From the NCBI RefSeq assembly GCF_030929605.1, contig NZ_JAVFVS010000004.1, positions 744,001 through 808,000 of the forward strand: DNA of 64,000 nucleotides, in the 5' to 3' direction. A program made the position numbers and the translations under genes. This document shows positions 16,950-25,285 of this stretch, one piece after another. Source of the DNA: Flavobacterium sp. LHD-80 (lineage in GTDB: Bacteria; Bacteroidota; Bacteroidia; Flavobacteriales; Flavobacteriaceae). Each line of letters begins with the position of its first letter. Within the stretch, counting starts at the first letter, position 1. The notes beneath the pieces are model-generated. The model was not told where the DNA came from, did not search any database, and was given only the letters and a program-made list of their open reading frames with translations.

Positions 16950-19073
16950 ATGACAATGAAAAAATTAATGTCAATTTTTATCATGAGTACAACTTTTTTT
17001 GCGGCTTCCGCACAAAGCAATTCTGATAATCCGTTGCTAAAACCTTGGGCCGGCCCTTACGGAGGAGTTCCTGCCTTTAATGAGTATAAAGTTTCAGACT
17101 TTAAACCAGCAATTCAGTTTGCAATTCAGGAAAAATTAAACGAAATAGATGTTATTGCTAACAATCCAAAACCAGCGACTTTCGAAAATACAATTGTTGC
17201 AATGGAGCGTTCAGGACAAACTATTGAAAGAATTTTAACTGTTTACGGAATTTACAGATCAAACCTAAGCAGTCCAGAATTTAGCGCAATTGACAGAGAA
17301 TTGTCACCTAAATTTTCTGAGTTTTCAGATAAAATCAATCAGAATAAAAAATTATTTACTAGAATTCAAGCGGTTTATAATTCAAAAGAAAAAAGCAAAC
17401 TTACAGGTGAGCAACAACGTTTAATTTGGTTGTATTATACTAATTTTGTTCGTCAAGGTGCTCAACTTAATGATGCTGACAAAGCAAAAGTTGCAGGAAT
17501 AAACAAAGAATTAGCAACACTTTTTACACGTTTCAGCCAGAATTTATTGGCAGAAGAGCATAATCAATATGTTGCTTTAAAAACTGAAAGTGATTTTGAT
17601 GGTTTGCCAACAGAAGTTAAAAATGCAGCTATTGCTGAAGCGAAAGAAAGAAAATTAGACGTTTTAGGTTGTATTGCAAATACACGTTCTTCTATCGAAC
17701 CATTTTTGACATTTTCAACTCGAAGAGATTTAAGGGAAAAAGCTTTTGATATTTTTGTTAAACGTGGAGACAACGGAAACGAAAATGACAACAATGCAAC
17801 ATTGGTTTCTATTTTACAATTGCGTACTCAAAAAGCAAAATTATTGGGTTACCCAACTTTTGCTGATTGGAGTTTATCTAACAAAATGGCAAAAGATCCA
17901 AAAAAGACTTTGGCTTTAATGGAATCAGTTTGGGAGCCAGCTGTTGAGCAAGTTCATAAAGATGTTGCAGAAATGCAAAAAATCGTTGATGCTGAAGGCG
18001 GAAACTTTAAAATTCAGCCGTGGGATTACCGTTTTTATGCAGAGAAAGTTAGAAAAGCAAAATATGATTTAGACCAAAACGAAGTTAAACCTTATCTTCA
18101 ATTAGAAAACTTGCGTGAAGGTATGTTTTGGGTTGCTGGTGAATTGTTTAATTTAAGTTTTAAACAAATTACAAATGTTCCAGTTTATCATCCAGATGTA
18201 CGTGTTTGGGAGGTAAGTAATAAAGTAACAGGCAAAGTAGTTGGTTTATGGTATTTTGATCCTTATGCTCGCGCAGGAAAGCGTTCAGGAGCTTGGATGA
18301 ATGCTTACCGTGATCAGCAAAAACTAGACGGAGATGTACTAACAATTGTTTCTAACAACTGTAACTTTGTTAAAGGAGCACCAAATGAGCCAATTTTAAT
18401 TTCATGGGAAGATGCCAGTACATTATTCCACGAATTTGGACACGCACTTCACGGATTATGTTCAAATGTAACTTACCCAAGTTTAGCAGGAACTTCTGTT
18501 GCAAGAGATTATGTTGAGTTCCCTTCACAGTTATTAGAGCACTGGTTGGCAACTCCAGAAGTGTTGAATAAATTCGCTTTGCATTATAAAACAAATCAAC
18601 CATTACCACAGGCTTTAGTTGACAGAATTGAAAAAGCATCTAATTTTGGAGAAGGTTTCTCTACTGTAGAAACAATTTCAAGTTCTTTAGTCGATATGAA
18701 ACTACATTTAGCTACGGAACCTATCGATCCTCATAAATTTGAAAAAGAAACTTTAGATGCACTTCATATGCCTTCAGAAATTGTAATGCGTCACCGTATT
18801 CCACAATTCGGGCATATTTTTTCAAGTGATGGATATGCTGCAGGTTACTACAGTTATTTATGGGCAGACGTTATTAATGCAGATGCATGGGAAGCTTTTA
18901 CAGAAGGAAAAGGTCCTTATGATAAAGCAGTTGCAAAACGTTTGTATGAAACTGTTTTCAGTGTTGGAAACACAATCGATCAAGAGAAAGCTTATGAAAA
19001 TTTCAGAGGCAGAGCTCCAAAGTCAGATGCTTTGATGCGTGCACGAAACTTCCCGATTAAGAGTAAAAAATAA
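16950..19073 (+). CDS. Exported M3 family peptidyl-dipeptidase (Dcp-like)
   Basis: 707 residues. The likely start is the ATG at 16956 (MKKLMSIFIMSTTFFAASAQ signal peptide); an ATG two codons earlier is alternative. The zinc site HEFGHALH (HExxH) occurs in SWEDASTLFHEFGHALHGL, with the third ligand downstream near SSSLVDMKLH. The domain layout matches oligopeptidase A / dipeptidyl carboxypeptidase of the M3 family, and the signal peptide makes it periplasmic, likely trimming dipeptides from the C-terminus of peptides. Monocistronic: own TAnnTTTG promoter and a terminator after it. Confidence 0.93.
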   Translation: MTMKKLMSIFIMSTTFFAASAQSNSDNPLLKPWAGPYGGVPAFNEYKVSDFKPAIQFAIQEKLNEIDVIANNPKPATFENTIVAMERSGQTIERILTVYGIYRSNLSSPEFSAIDRELSPKFSEFSDKINQNKKLFTRIQAVYNSKEKSKLTGEQQRLIWLYYTNFVRQGAQLNDADKAKVAGINKELATLFTRFSQNLLAEEHNQYVALKTESDFDGLPTEVKNAAIAEAKERKLDVLGCIANTRSSIEPFLTFSTRRDLREKAFDIFVKRGDNGNENDNNATLVSILQLRTQKAKLLGYPTFADWSLSNKMAKDPKKTLALMESVWEPAVEQVHKDVAEMQKIVDAEGGNFKIQPWDYRFYAEKVRKAKYDLDQNEVKPYLQLENLREGMFWVAGELFNLSFKQITNVPVYHPDVRVWEVSNKVTGKVVGLWYFDPYARAGKRSGAWMNAYRDQQKLDGDVLTIVSNNCNFVKGAPNEPILISWEDASTLFHEFGHALHGLCSNVTYPSLAGTSVARDYVEFPSQLLEHWLATPEVLNKFALHYKTNQPLPQALVDRIEKASNFGEGFSTVETISSSLVDMKLHLATEPIDPHKFEKETLDALHMPSEIVMRHRIPQFGHIFSSDGYAAGYYSYLWADVINADAWEAFTEGKGPYDKAVAKRLYETVFSVGNTIDQEKAYENFRGRAPKSDALMRARNFPIKSKK

Positions 19074-19094
19074 TAAGATCAAAATCTGATTAAA

Positions 19095-19129
19095 GTCCCC
19101 GAATAATTATTTATTCGGGGATTTTTTTA
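19095..19129 (+). terminator. Terminator after M3 peptidase gene
   Basis: CCCCGAATAA and TTATTCGGGG arms with TTTTTTT tail. Confidence 0.9.
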
Positions 19130-19222
19130 TTGAATTGTATTGAGTTAAAAGCTCTTCGGTAAGTTCCGAAAGGAACAAATTATATTGTAGAGCTGGACTT
19201 TAGTTCAGTTTTGTCGAATAAC

Positions 19223-19258
19223 AAAAAAAGCCCTGAATCGTAAGATCCAGGGCTTTTT
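19223..19258 (-). terminator. Terminator of the rplM-rpsI-rpsB-tsf operon
   Basis: AAGCCCTG and CAGGGCTT arms; A-run on the left reads as a T-run on the minus strand beyond tsf. Also a T-run on the right, so it may work both ways. Confidence 0.88.
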
Positions 19259-19275
19259 ATATTGAAATAATTATA

Positions 19276-20238
19276 TTAACCTAAAGTAACTCTTTTGAAA
19301 CCTGTGATTTCAACATTGAATCCTTTAACATAATCACCAACTTTTTTACTGTCATCTTTGATGAAGTTTTGATCTAAAAGAGCTTTCTCTTGATCTAAAG
19401 TAGTGTTGTCAGAAATGAAACGTTGAACTTTTCCTGGAAGAATTTTATCCCATATTTGCTCTGGTTTGCCTTCAGCTTTTAATTCAGCTTTAGCATCTTC
19501 TTCAGCTTGTTTGATAACTTCAGGAGTTAATTGAGAGAAAGAGATGTATTTAGGAACATTTTTTAAAGTTTTTCCTAAACGTGCAGCTTCTTCATTTTCT
19601 TTTTCGATTACAGCAATACGAGCAGCAAGTTCAGAAGCAACGAAAGCAGGATCAAAATCTTTGTAAGATAATGTGTCAGCTCCCATAGAAGCAACTTGCA
19701 TAGATACGTCTTTTGTTAAAGTCTCAGCATTAGCGATTGGAGCAGAAATAGCTGTTAAAGCAGCAATTTTGTTAACGTGAACATAAGATCCAACGAAAGC
19801 ACCTTCTAAAATTTCGAAACCACCGATTTCGATTTTTTCACCGATAACACCTGTTTGCTCGATTAATTTTTCAGCAACAGTAATTCCGTTGAAATCAGAA
19901 GCTAAAAATTCTTCTTTAGAAGAGAAGTTGATAGCTCTTTCAACTAAATCTTTAGCTAAAGTTACGAAAGCTTCATTTTTACCTACGAAGTCAGTTTCAC
20001 AGTTTAAAGTGATGATAGCTCCTTTAGTGTTGTCTGCATTGATAAAAGAAACAGCAGCTCCTTCAGAAGACTCACGGTCAGAACGGTTAGCAGCAACTTT
20101 TTGTCCTTTTTCTCTAAGGATTTGTATAGCTTTATCGAAATCTCCTTCAGCTTCAACTAAAGCTTTTTTACAGTCCATCATTCCGGCACCTGTAGATTGT
20201 CTTAATTTATTTACGTCTGCAGCAGTAATTGTTGCCAT
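19276..20238 (-). CDS. tsf: Translation elongation factor Ts
   Basis: 320 residues. N-terminal UBA domain with the EF-Tu-binding motif GAGMMDCKKALVEAEGDFDKAI (residues about 17-38), followed by the TDFVGKN region and the coiled-coil/dimerisation parts. EF-Ts is the nucleotide exchange factor for EF-Tu. The length includes the longer C-terminal half typical of Bacteroidota. It is the last gene of the rplM-rpsI-rpsB-tsf cluster; the 138-base gap to rpsB contains a TTTGGAATTT tandem repeat. Confidence 0.98.
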   Translation of the reverse strand: MATITAADVNKLRQSTGAGMMDCKKALVEAEGDFDKAIQILREKGQKVAANRSDRESSEGAAVSFINADNTKGAIITLNCETDFVGKNEAFVTLAKDLVERAINFSSKEEFLASDFNGITVAEKLIEQTGVIGEKIEIGGFEILEGAFVGSYVHVNKIAALTAISAPIANAETLTKDVSMQVASMGADTLSYKDFDPAFVASELAARIAVIEKENEEAARLGKTLKNVPKYISFSQLTPEVIKQAEEDAKAELKAEGKPEQIWDKILPGKVQRFISDNTTLDQEKALLDQNFIKDDSKKVGDYVKGFNVEITGFKRVTLG

Positions 20239-20333
20239 AATATTTTGAATTTTAATGTTAAAAGTAAAAATTCCATCTTCTAAATCCCAAACTCCAATTT
20301 TATTAAATTATCAACATAGCGTTTTTAATTTTG

Positions 20334-20372
20334 TATTTGGAATTTGGAATTTAAAATTTGGAATTTAAAATT
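20334..20372. repeat. TTTGGAATTT tandem repeat between rpsB and tsf
   Basis: Three to four copies of the string TTTGGAATTTAAAA in tandem. Same family as the repeat near 5765-5811. No gene is present. Confidence 0.75.
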
Positions 20373-20376
20373 TGAT

Positions 20377-21141
20377 TTATTCTTCAGTTGCAGGAGCAGC
20401 TTCAGCCTCAACAGCAGGAGCTTCTTCAGCAGCTTCAACTTCTTTTTCAGCACCTCTGTCAGAAAGACCTTCGATTACTGCAGTAGTTACTAAAGATAAA
20501 ATTTTGTCAATTGATTTAGAAGCGTCATCATTTGCAGGAATCACGTAATCAACCTCTCTTGGGTCAGAATTCGTATCAACCATTGCGAAAACTGGAATGT
20601 TTAATTTTTGAGCTTCTTTTATTGCGATGTGTTCAGCTTTGATATCTACTACGAACAATGCTGCAGGTAATCTAGACATATCAGCAATTGAACCTAAGTT
20701 TTTCTCTAATTTAGCACGTAGACGATCAACTTGCAAACGCTCTTTTTTAGATAACGTCATGAAAGTACCATCTTTCTTCATTTTATCAATAGAAGACATT
20801 TTTTTAACTGCCTTTCTGATTGTTACAAAGTTAGTCAACATTCCACCTGGCCATCTTTCAGTGATGTAAGGCATGTTTGCAGCTTTTGCTTTATCAGCAA
20901 CGATGTCTTTTGCTTGTTTTTTGGTAGCTACGAATAAGATTTTTCTACCTGATGCAGCAATTTTTTTCAAAGCTTCATTAGCCTCTTCAATTTTAGCTGC
21001 AGTTTTATATAGATTGATAATGTGAATACCATTACGCTCCATATAAATGTAAGGAGCCATGTTTGGATCCCATTTTCTAGTCATGTGTCCGAAGTGAACA
21101 CCTGCTTCTAGTAATTCTTTTACTTCTATTTTGTTTGCCAT
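20377..21141 (-). CDS. rpsB: 30S ribosomal protein S2
   Basis: 254 residues. Starts with KELLEAGVHFGHMTRKWDPNMAPYIY and contains the S2 blocks HIINLYKTAAKIEEA, GGMLTNFVTIRKAVKK and IPVFAMVDTNSDP. The C-terminal tail (from about 228) is Ala/Glu-rich and disordered, common in Bacteroidota S2. S2 binds on the 30S head/body junction. It is preceded by a two-hairpin leader between rpsI and rpsB that may control it separately. Confidence 0.98.
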   Translation of the reverse strand: MANKIEVKELLEAGVHFGHMTRKWDPNMAPYIYMERNGIHIINLYKTAAKIEEANEALKKIAASGRKILFVATKKQAKDIVADKAKAANMPYITERWPGGMLTNFVTIRKAVKKMSSIDKMKKDGTFMTLSKKERLQVDRLRAKLEKNLGSIADMSRLPAALFVVDIKAEHIAIKEAQKLNIPVFAMVDTNSDPREVDYVIPANDDASKSIDKILSLVTTAVIEGLSDRGAEKEVEAAEEAPAVEAEAAPATEE

Positions 21142-21171
21142 TTTTGTACTAGTTTACGTTCTGTTGATTAG

Positions 21172-21242
21172 CAATGTATAAATGGCGATTTCTCTGGCTT
21201 TATACATTTAGATGCTAAACTATTTCCTACCTCGATAGGAGA
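21172..21242 (-). promoter_or_regulatory. Candidate structured leader upstream of rpsB
   Basis: On the minus strand: first a small hairpin TCCTA-TCGAGG-TAGGA (21240-21225), then a ten-base-pair stem with arms AATGTATAAA/TTTATACATT (21173-21182 with 21199-21208) and a 16-base loop containing GCCAGAGAAATCGCC. No TAnnTTTG box is seen, so the RNA is likely part of the rplM operon. S2 autoregulation is known in E. coli; whether this is an S2-binding leader is inference. Confidence 0.4.
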
Positions 21243-21284
21243 GCAACAATAACTGTGTTTTTTAATTTCAATAAATAATTGATA

Positions 21285-21306
21285 GTCTTGTACCAATGTA
21301 CAAGAC
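21285..21306. promoter_or_regulatory. Perfect hairpin just after rpsI
   Basis: Arms GTCTTGTAC (21285-21293) and GTACAAGAC (21298-21306) pair perfectly over nine bases with a four-base loop. No T-run follows on the minus strand, so it is more likely an mRNA processing or stability hairpin than a terminator. Confidence 0.6.
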
Positions 21307-21314
21307 AGGTAATA

Positions 21315-21701
21315 TTAACGTTTAGAGAACTGGAATCTCTTACGAGCTTTCTTCTGACCGAATTTCTTACGTTCAACCATTCTTGGGTCTCTTGTTAATA
21401 AACCTTCTGGTTTAAGGATAGCTCTGTTTTCAGCGTTAACTTCACACATTACGCGTGCTAATGCCATTCTTACAGCTTCTGCCTGACCAGTTGTACCACC
21501 TCCGTAAACGTTTACTTTTACGTCAAAGTTACTAGCGTTTTCTGTCATAGAAAGCGGTTGTAAAACTTTGTATTGTAAAGTTGCAGTTGGAAAGTAAGTT
21601 GCGAATTCTTTTTTGTTTACAGTGATAGTTCCTGTTCCTTCAGAAACGTATACACGTGCAACAGCGGTTTTTCTTCTACCGATTTTGTGAATAACTCCCA
21701 T
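21315..21701 (-). CDS. rpsI: 30S ribosomal protein S9
   Basis: 128 residues. IGRRKTAVARVYVSEGTGTITVNKKEFATYF at the N-terminus, NVYGGGTTGQAEAVRMALAR, and the basic tail RKKFGQKKARKRFQFSKR whose terminal Lys-Arg contacts P-site tRNA. Overlaps the rplM stop by one base (TAATG), the conserved rplM-rpsI pair. Confidence 0.98.
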   Translation of the reverse strand: MGVIHKIGRRKTAVARVYVSEGTGTITVNKKEFATYFPTATLQYKVLQPLSMTENASNFDVKVNVYGGGTTGQAEAVRMALARVMCEVNAENRAILKPEGLLTRDPRMVERKKFGQKKARKRFQFSKR

Positions 21702-22156
21702 TACTTAAGATCATTTAGGTTAACAGTTCTAGGTTTTTGAGCGCCATGTTTGTGCTCAGCTCCTACAACAACATTTAGATTTCTAAAAAGTTCAGCTCCT
21801 AATTTGTTTTTAGGTAACATACCTTTTACAGCTTTTTCTACTAATAATGCAGGGTTTTTAGATTGCAATACTTTAGCAGTTAAAGTTCTTTGTCCTCCTG
21901 GGTAACCTGTATGACGCATGTAAATTTTGTCATTCAATTTTGTACCTGTAAGGTTAATTTTTTCTGAGTTGATAACAATTACGTTATCTCCACAGTCAAC
22001 GTGCGGTGTGTAACTTGGCTTGTACTTACCTCTTAAGATCATTGCAACCTTTGAAGCAAGACGTCCTAAGTTATGACCTTCAGCGTCAACAACAATCCAC
22101 TCTTTAGTTACAGTGGCTTTGCTAGCTGAAACTGTTTTGTAGCTTAATGCGTCCAT
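21701..22156 (-). CDS. rplM: 50S ribosomal protein L13
   Basis: 151 residues. Motifs WIVVDAEGHNLGRLASKVAMILRGK, TPHVDCGDNVIVINSEKINLTG and GYPGG are standard for L13, an early 50S assembly protein. First gene of the operon. A -7 box lies 44-51 bases upstream with a strong palindrome CATCCCC/GGGGATG immediately next to it. Confidence 0.98.
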   Translation of the reverse strand: MDALSYKTVSASKATVTKEWIVVDAEGHNLGRLASKVAMILRGKYKPSYTPHVDCGDNVIVINSEKINLTGTKLNDKIYMRHTGYPGGQRTLTAKVLQSKNPALLVEKAVKGMLPKNKLGAELFRNLNVVVGAEHKHGAQKPRTVNLNDLK

Positions 22157-22179
22157 AATATTATTTTAATTAAACATTC

Positions 22180-22207
22180 CATCCCCAATAAAGGGGATGC
22201 AAAAGTA
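22180..22207 (-). promoter_or_regulatory. Promoter and palindrome of the rplM operon
   Basis: TACTTTTG (minus strand, 22207-22200) fits TAnnTTTG; it is directly followed by CATCCCC (22199-22193), a 6-base loop and GGGGATG (22186-22180). The predicted start of transcription falls inside the left arm, so whether the whole hairpin is in the RNA is uncertain. L13-associated leaders have been proposed in Bacteroidia; identity is unconfirmed here. Confidence 0.55.
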
Positions 22208-22291
22208 CAATTAATTATTTTAAAACCAAATACCTGAAAAGAATATTTTATATCCTGAAAATCAGGCCATCAGTTTTATATTTAAATCATT

Positions 22292-22325
22292 AAAAAAAAA
22301 ACACCTTCACGATAACGCGAAGGTG
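22292..22325 (-). terminator. Terminator of ferritin-like operon
   Basis: CACCTTC/GAAGGTG arms (22302-22308, 22319-22325) with ten A on the left, a T-run on the minus strand. Confidence 0.88.
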
Positions 22326-22349
22326 GTTCAATATTTTGAATTTTTTGTA

Positions 22350-23162
22350 TTAAACAATGAATAAATTTGCAATGTCAACTACTTGCTGTGTATTCAGTGG
22401 TTCGTCGTAAGCTTCTGATCCTGCGGCTGCTCCAAATAAACTGGCAGTGTTATAGCCCGCTTGCATAGTAACTCCTTCACCGTCATAAACGGCTTGTGTT
22501 GCAGCTGGCATTCCAGCACCTCTTTCGGCATTTGAAATCCATCCTTTCAATCCGCGCAAGCGTCGTACTTCTGATGCGTGTCGTGCTTCAACTGAATGTA
22601 TCTGCAATGCGGCAGTCAATAAATCTGGTGTTGTAATTAAATTCGCAGCCTGACCTTTATATGCTCTTACGCCTGTATCTTCAAAAGCTTGTGCTAATGC
22701 CAAAAACGTTGGATAATCGTGAAAAGGATCAAATGCGCCTCCTACAGTAAAGTCAAAAGTTGGTTTTGCAACAAAATTTGGACTCATTGTACCGCCTAAT
22801 CCTGCGATTAAAAATTTTACGTGATCAGCTTCATGATCTGCAATCTGTTGAAAAACTTTTAGATCACGTCCGCCATTTTCTGATGCAGGAATTACTCCAG
22901 AATCTAAAGCCATTGCATAAAATTCGTTTTCTAGATATTCTAAAGTCAGTGCAAACTGCAAAGCTCCAATTGGAGTTGCTGGTGTTGGTGTTATATCTTT
23001 TGCAAGCGCTTTATTGGCCATTGCAGATAATCCGAAAGGGATTGAGGCCAGCGCGAGATTTCTTCCAATATTTCCAAACTGATTAAAACTGTCTCTTCTT
23101 GAGCCTGTTCTAGCCATTAAACTGTCATCAGTAAAGGTTTCGATAAATTTTAAAATATTCAT
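22350..23162 (-). CDS. Exported ferritin-like domain protein
   Basis: 270 residues. N-terminus has a twin-arginine-like motif GSRRDSFNQFG followed by a hydrophobic stretch ending ANKALA, consistent with Tat export. The rest is a ferritin-like four-helix bundle (PF13668-type): LQFALTLEYLENEFYAMAL, DHEADHVKFLIAGL, AFEDTGVRAYKGQA and HSVEARHASEVRRLRG, with the Glu/His positions expected of a di-metal site. Role is uncertain (stress or iron handling). It is the second gene of a pair; the partner upstream is a paralogue. Confidence 0.85.
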   Translation of the reverse strand: MNILKFIETFTDDSLMARTGSRRDSFNQFGNIGRNLALASIPFGLSAMANKALAKDITPTPATPIGALQFALTLEYLENEFYAMALDSGVIPASENGGRDLKVFQQIADHEADHVKFLIAGLGGTMSPNFVAKPTFDFTVGGAFDPFHDYPTFLALAQAFEDTGVRAYKGQAANLITTPDLLTAALQIHSVEARHASEVRRLRGLKGWISNAERGAGMPAATQAVYDGEGVTMQAGYNTASLFGAAAGSEAYDEPLNTQQVVDIANLFIV

Positions 23163-23188
23163 AATTTCTAAGTTTTAGCTCGTTAAGA

Positions 23189-23935
23189 TTAAGGTAAATA
23201 TTTGGCAGTAAATTTTGTAGTGATAAATCCTCCAGCAATAGGTAGAATTTTAGAAGGATCTTTCGCGGCATCTAAACCAGTTGATGTGCTTATAATATCG
23301 TCACCAGCAAAATCTTTAGAATTTGGGTTGATTAAACTTCTTATGGCCGAAGCGTGTCTTGCTTCAACAGAAACAATTTTTCCGGCCAATAATAAATAGT
23401 CGGCACTTTTAATTAGTTTTCCAGCGCCGTTGTACGCTGCAACTCCGGTATCTTCAAGCGCTTTTGCAGTTGCAAGGACTTCGTTGCGACTGTTAAAATT
23501 CATGGAACCATAGTTAAAAGCTAAGGAGGGAAGCAATTGTGAGCTTGGATCTGGAAGCGCTCCAGTCAAAGCGGCTTTGAAAAAATCTCTGTGAATAACT
23601 TCATGATGATATAAATCGGTCAAAACCTGACGCTCAATATCATTAAAAGTAGAGTTGAAATTTGAGGCGTTTACTACTTTCGTATAAAAATCGGCTTCTA
23701 ATTGTTCTAGAGCGTATGCGTATGTTAATACGCCAAAGTCTCCAGAACCCAGATCAAACACTCCGTTTTTTATGCCTGGCAGGGTACTATCCTGCATATC
23801 GTTATCATTATCATTGTCGCTGCAACCAGCTAAAACCAAACCTGCGGTAACTAATGTTAGCCCACTGAGCTTTAGAAAGCTCCTTCTGCTATCCAGAGAA
23901 GGATTAACTTCCTGAATTTTAACTTCATTTTTCAT
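23189..23935 (-). CDS. Tat-lipoprotein ferritin-like domain protein
   Basis: 248 residues from the ATG at 23935 (a TTG two codons upstream is unlikely). The N-terminus combines a twin-arginine motif DSRRSFLKLSG with a lipobox LVLAGC, so it is predicted to be a Tat-exported lipoprotein. A Asp/Asn-rich spacer follows. The body is a ferritin-like bundle like its neighbour: LTYAYALEQLEADFYTKVV, HHEVIHRDFFKAAL, ALEDTGVAAYNGAGK and VSVEARHASAIRSL. The pair likely acts together in the envelope; metal and function unknown. No strong promoter is seen in the short divergent gap to lacI. Confidence 0.85.
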   Translation of the reverse strand: MKNEVKIQEVNPSLDSRRSFLKLSGLTLVTAGLVLAGCSDNDNDNDMQDSTLPGIKNGVFDLGSGDFGVLTYAYALEQLEADFYTKVVNASNFNSTFNDIERQVLTDLYHHEVIHRDFFKAALTGALPDPSSQLLPSLAFNYGSMNFNSRNEVLATAKALEDTGVAAYNGAGKLIKSADYLLLAGKIVSVEARHASAIRSLINPNSKDFAGDDIISTSTGLDAAKDPSKILPIAGGFITTKFTAKYLP

Positions 23936-24097
23936 AATCAAAGGTTTTTATTAAGGTTAATAACATGTATTAGGTTATTAACGAGATTTTTGTAAGAGCG
24001 GTTTTAGAAAGTCACCCTTATTTTAATTTTATTTTAAAAAAGGCTTATAATTTTAAATAGTGGTAGGGCTTTTTTGTTTTATTTTAGGTAATTCTAC

Positions 24098-24105
24098 TAT
24101 ATTTG
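24098..24105 (+). promoter_or_regulatory. -7 promoter box of LacI gene
   Basis: TATATTTG, with TTG at 24073-24075 giving a 22-base spacer, within the Bacteroidota consensus. Confidence 0.7.
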
Positions 24106-24130
24106 TATTAATTACATAAAATTTTAATAG

Positions 24131-25159
24131 ATGAAAGCTAAAGCAACTCTTAAACAAATTGCGAAAGAACTAGGTGTTTCTGTGTCTACGGTGTCTAAGG
24201 CATTAAATGACAGTCCAGAAATCAGTGAGCAAACGAAGGTGAAGATTAAGGAGTATGCCAAACTCAAAAATTATAAGCCGAATGTTATTGGTCTGAATTT
24301 GAAAAATCGCAAAACCAAAACGATTGGTGTAATTATACCTAATATATTAAACTCTTTTTTCGCGAAAGTGTTTAGTGGTATCGAAAAAGTAGCCGATAAG
24401 AAAGGATATAATGTAATTACGTGTATTTCGAACGAGTCTTTAGAAAAAGAAATTCATACTTTGGAAATGCTGAGCAACGGAACGATCGACGGATTTATTC
24501 TTTCGGTTTCTGAAGAAGCTCAAAAACTACAAGATTATAATCATTTCTCTGAAATTATAAATGACGGAACGCCAATTGTAATGTTTGACCGAATTGCAGA
24601 TGAAGTTGATTGCGATAAAGTGGTAGTGGATGATTTTGATTCGGCTTTAAACTCTACACAGCATTTAATTAATTTAGGATGTAAAAATATCGCGCTTATT
24701 TCTTCTGTAGATAATTTAAGTGTTGGAAAATTAAGAGCTGATGGTTATTTGAAAGCTTTAAAAGACAATAATATTCCGGTTAACGAAAAAATTATTCTTC
24801 GTACCGATTCTGAAGATGATATGAAATCGAAAATTGATGCCATTTTTGACAATAAAGTGGATGCCATTTTTGCTTTAGATGAAAATGATTCGGTTGCGGC
24901 TTTAAGAGTGAGTTTGAAAAAAGGTTATAGAGTTCCTGAAGATATTTCGATAATTGGTTTTGCTGACGGAATTTTAGCTTCAAGACGTCTGTCTCCAAGT
25001 TTGACAACAGTAAGCCAGCACGGAATTGAAATTGGTGAAGTTGCTGCAAAAAGATTGATCAAAAGATTGGAAGAAAGCGAAGAAGAAACTTCAGATTATG
25101 AAACAATCGTTATTAAGACGGTTTTGAAAGAAAGAGAATCGACTAGAAAAGTTAAATAA
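24131..25159 (+). CDS. LacI-family transcriptional regulator
   Basis: 342 residues. N-terminal HTH ATLKQIAKELGVSVSTVSKALNDSP (about 4-28) with hinge region, then a periplasmic-binding-protein-like sensor domain (KTIGVIIPNILNSFFAKVFSGIE, DGFILSVSEE, DKVVVDDF, DISIIGFADG). It would control sugar or other catabolic genes, but none is adjacent (polA follows on the other strand), so the target is elsewhere. A strong terminator follows. Confidence 0.95.
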   Translation: MKAKATLKQIAKELGVSVSTVSKALNDSPEISEQTKVKIKEYAKLKNYKPNVIGLNLKNRKTKTIGVIIPNILNSFFAKVFSGIEKVADKKGYNVITCISNESLEKEIHTLEMLSNGTIDGFILSVSEEAQKLQDYNHFSEIINDGTPIVMFDRIADEVDCDKVVVDDFDSALNSTQHLINLGCKNIALISSVDNLSVGKLRADGYLKALKDNNIPVNEKIILRTDSEDDMKSKIDAIFDNKVDAIFALDENDSVAALRVSLKKGYRVPEDISIIGFADGILASRRLSPSLTTVSQHGIEIGEVAAKRLIKRLEESEEETSDYETIVIKTVLKERESTRKVK

Positions 25160-25176
25160 AAAAAGTATAAGTAATA

Positions 25177-25211
25177 AAAAAAGGACCGTTTGAAAGAACG
25201 GTCCTTTTTTT
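25177..25211. terminator. Terminator after LacI gene
   Basis: AAGGACCGTT / AACGGTCCTT arms and T-run; A-run on the left makes it bidirectional for polA too. Confidence 0.9.
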
Positions 25212-25220
25212 GTATGTTTT

Positions 25221-25250
25221 TTGTCATTTCGACGAAGGAGAAATGACAAG
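25221..25250. repeat. Palindromic repeat (TTGTCATTTC / GAAATGACAA)
   Basis: Ten-base arms 25221-25230 and 25240-25249 with loop GACGAAGGA. Same core (TCATTTCGACGAAGGAGAAAT) as the repeat at 5829. Extragenic palindrome. Confidence 0.8.
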
Positions 25251-25285
25251 ATTATGCATATTTTAATTCAAGAAATCTAAAATTA

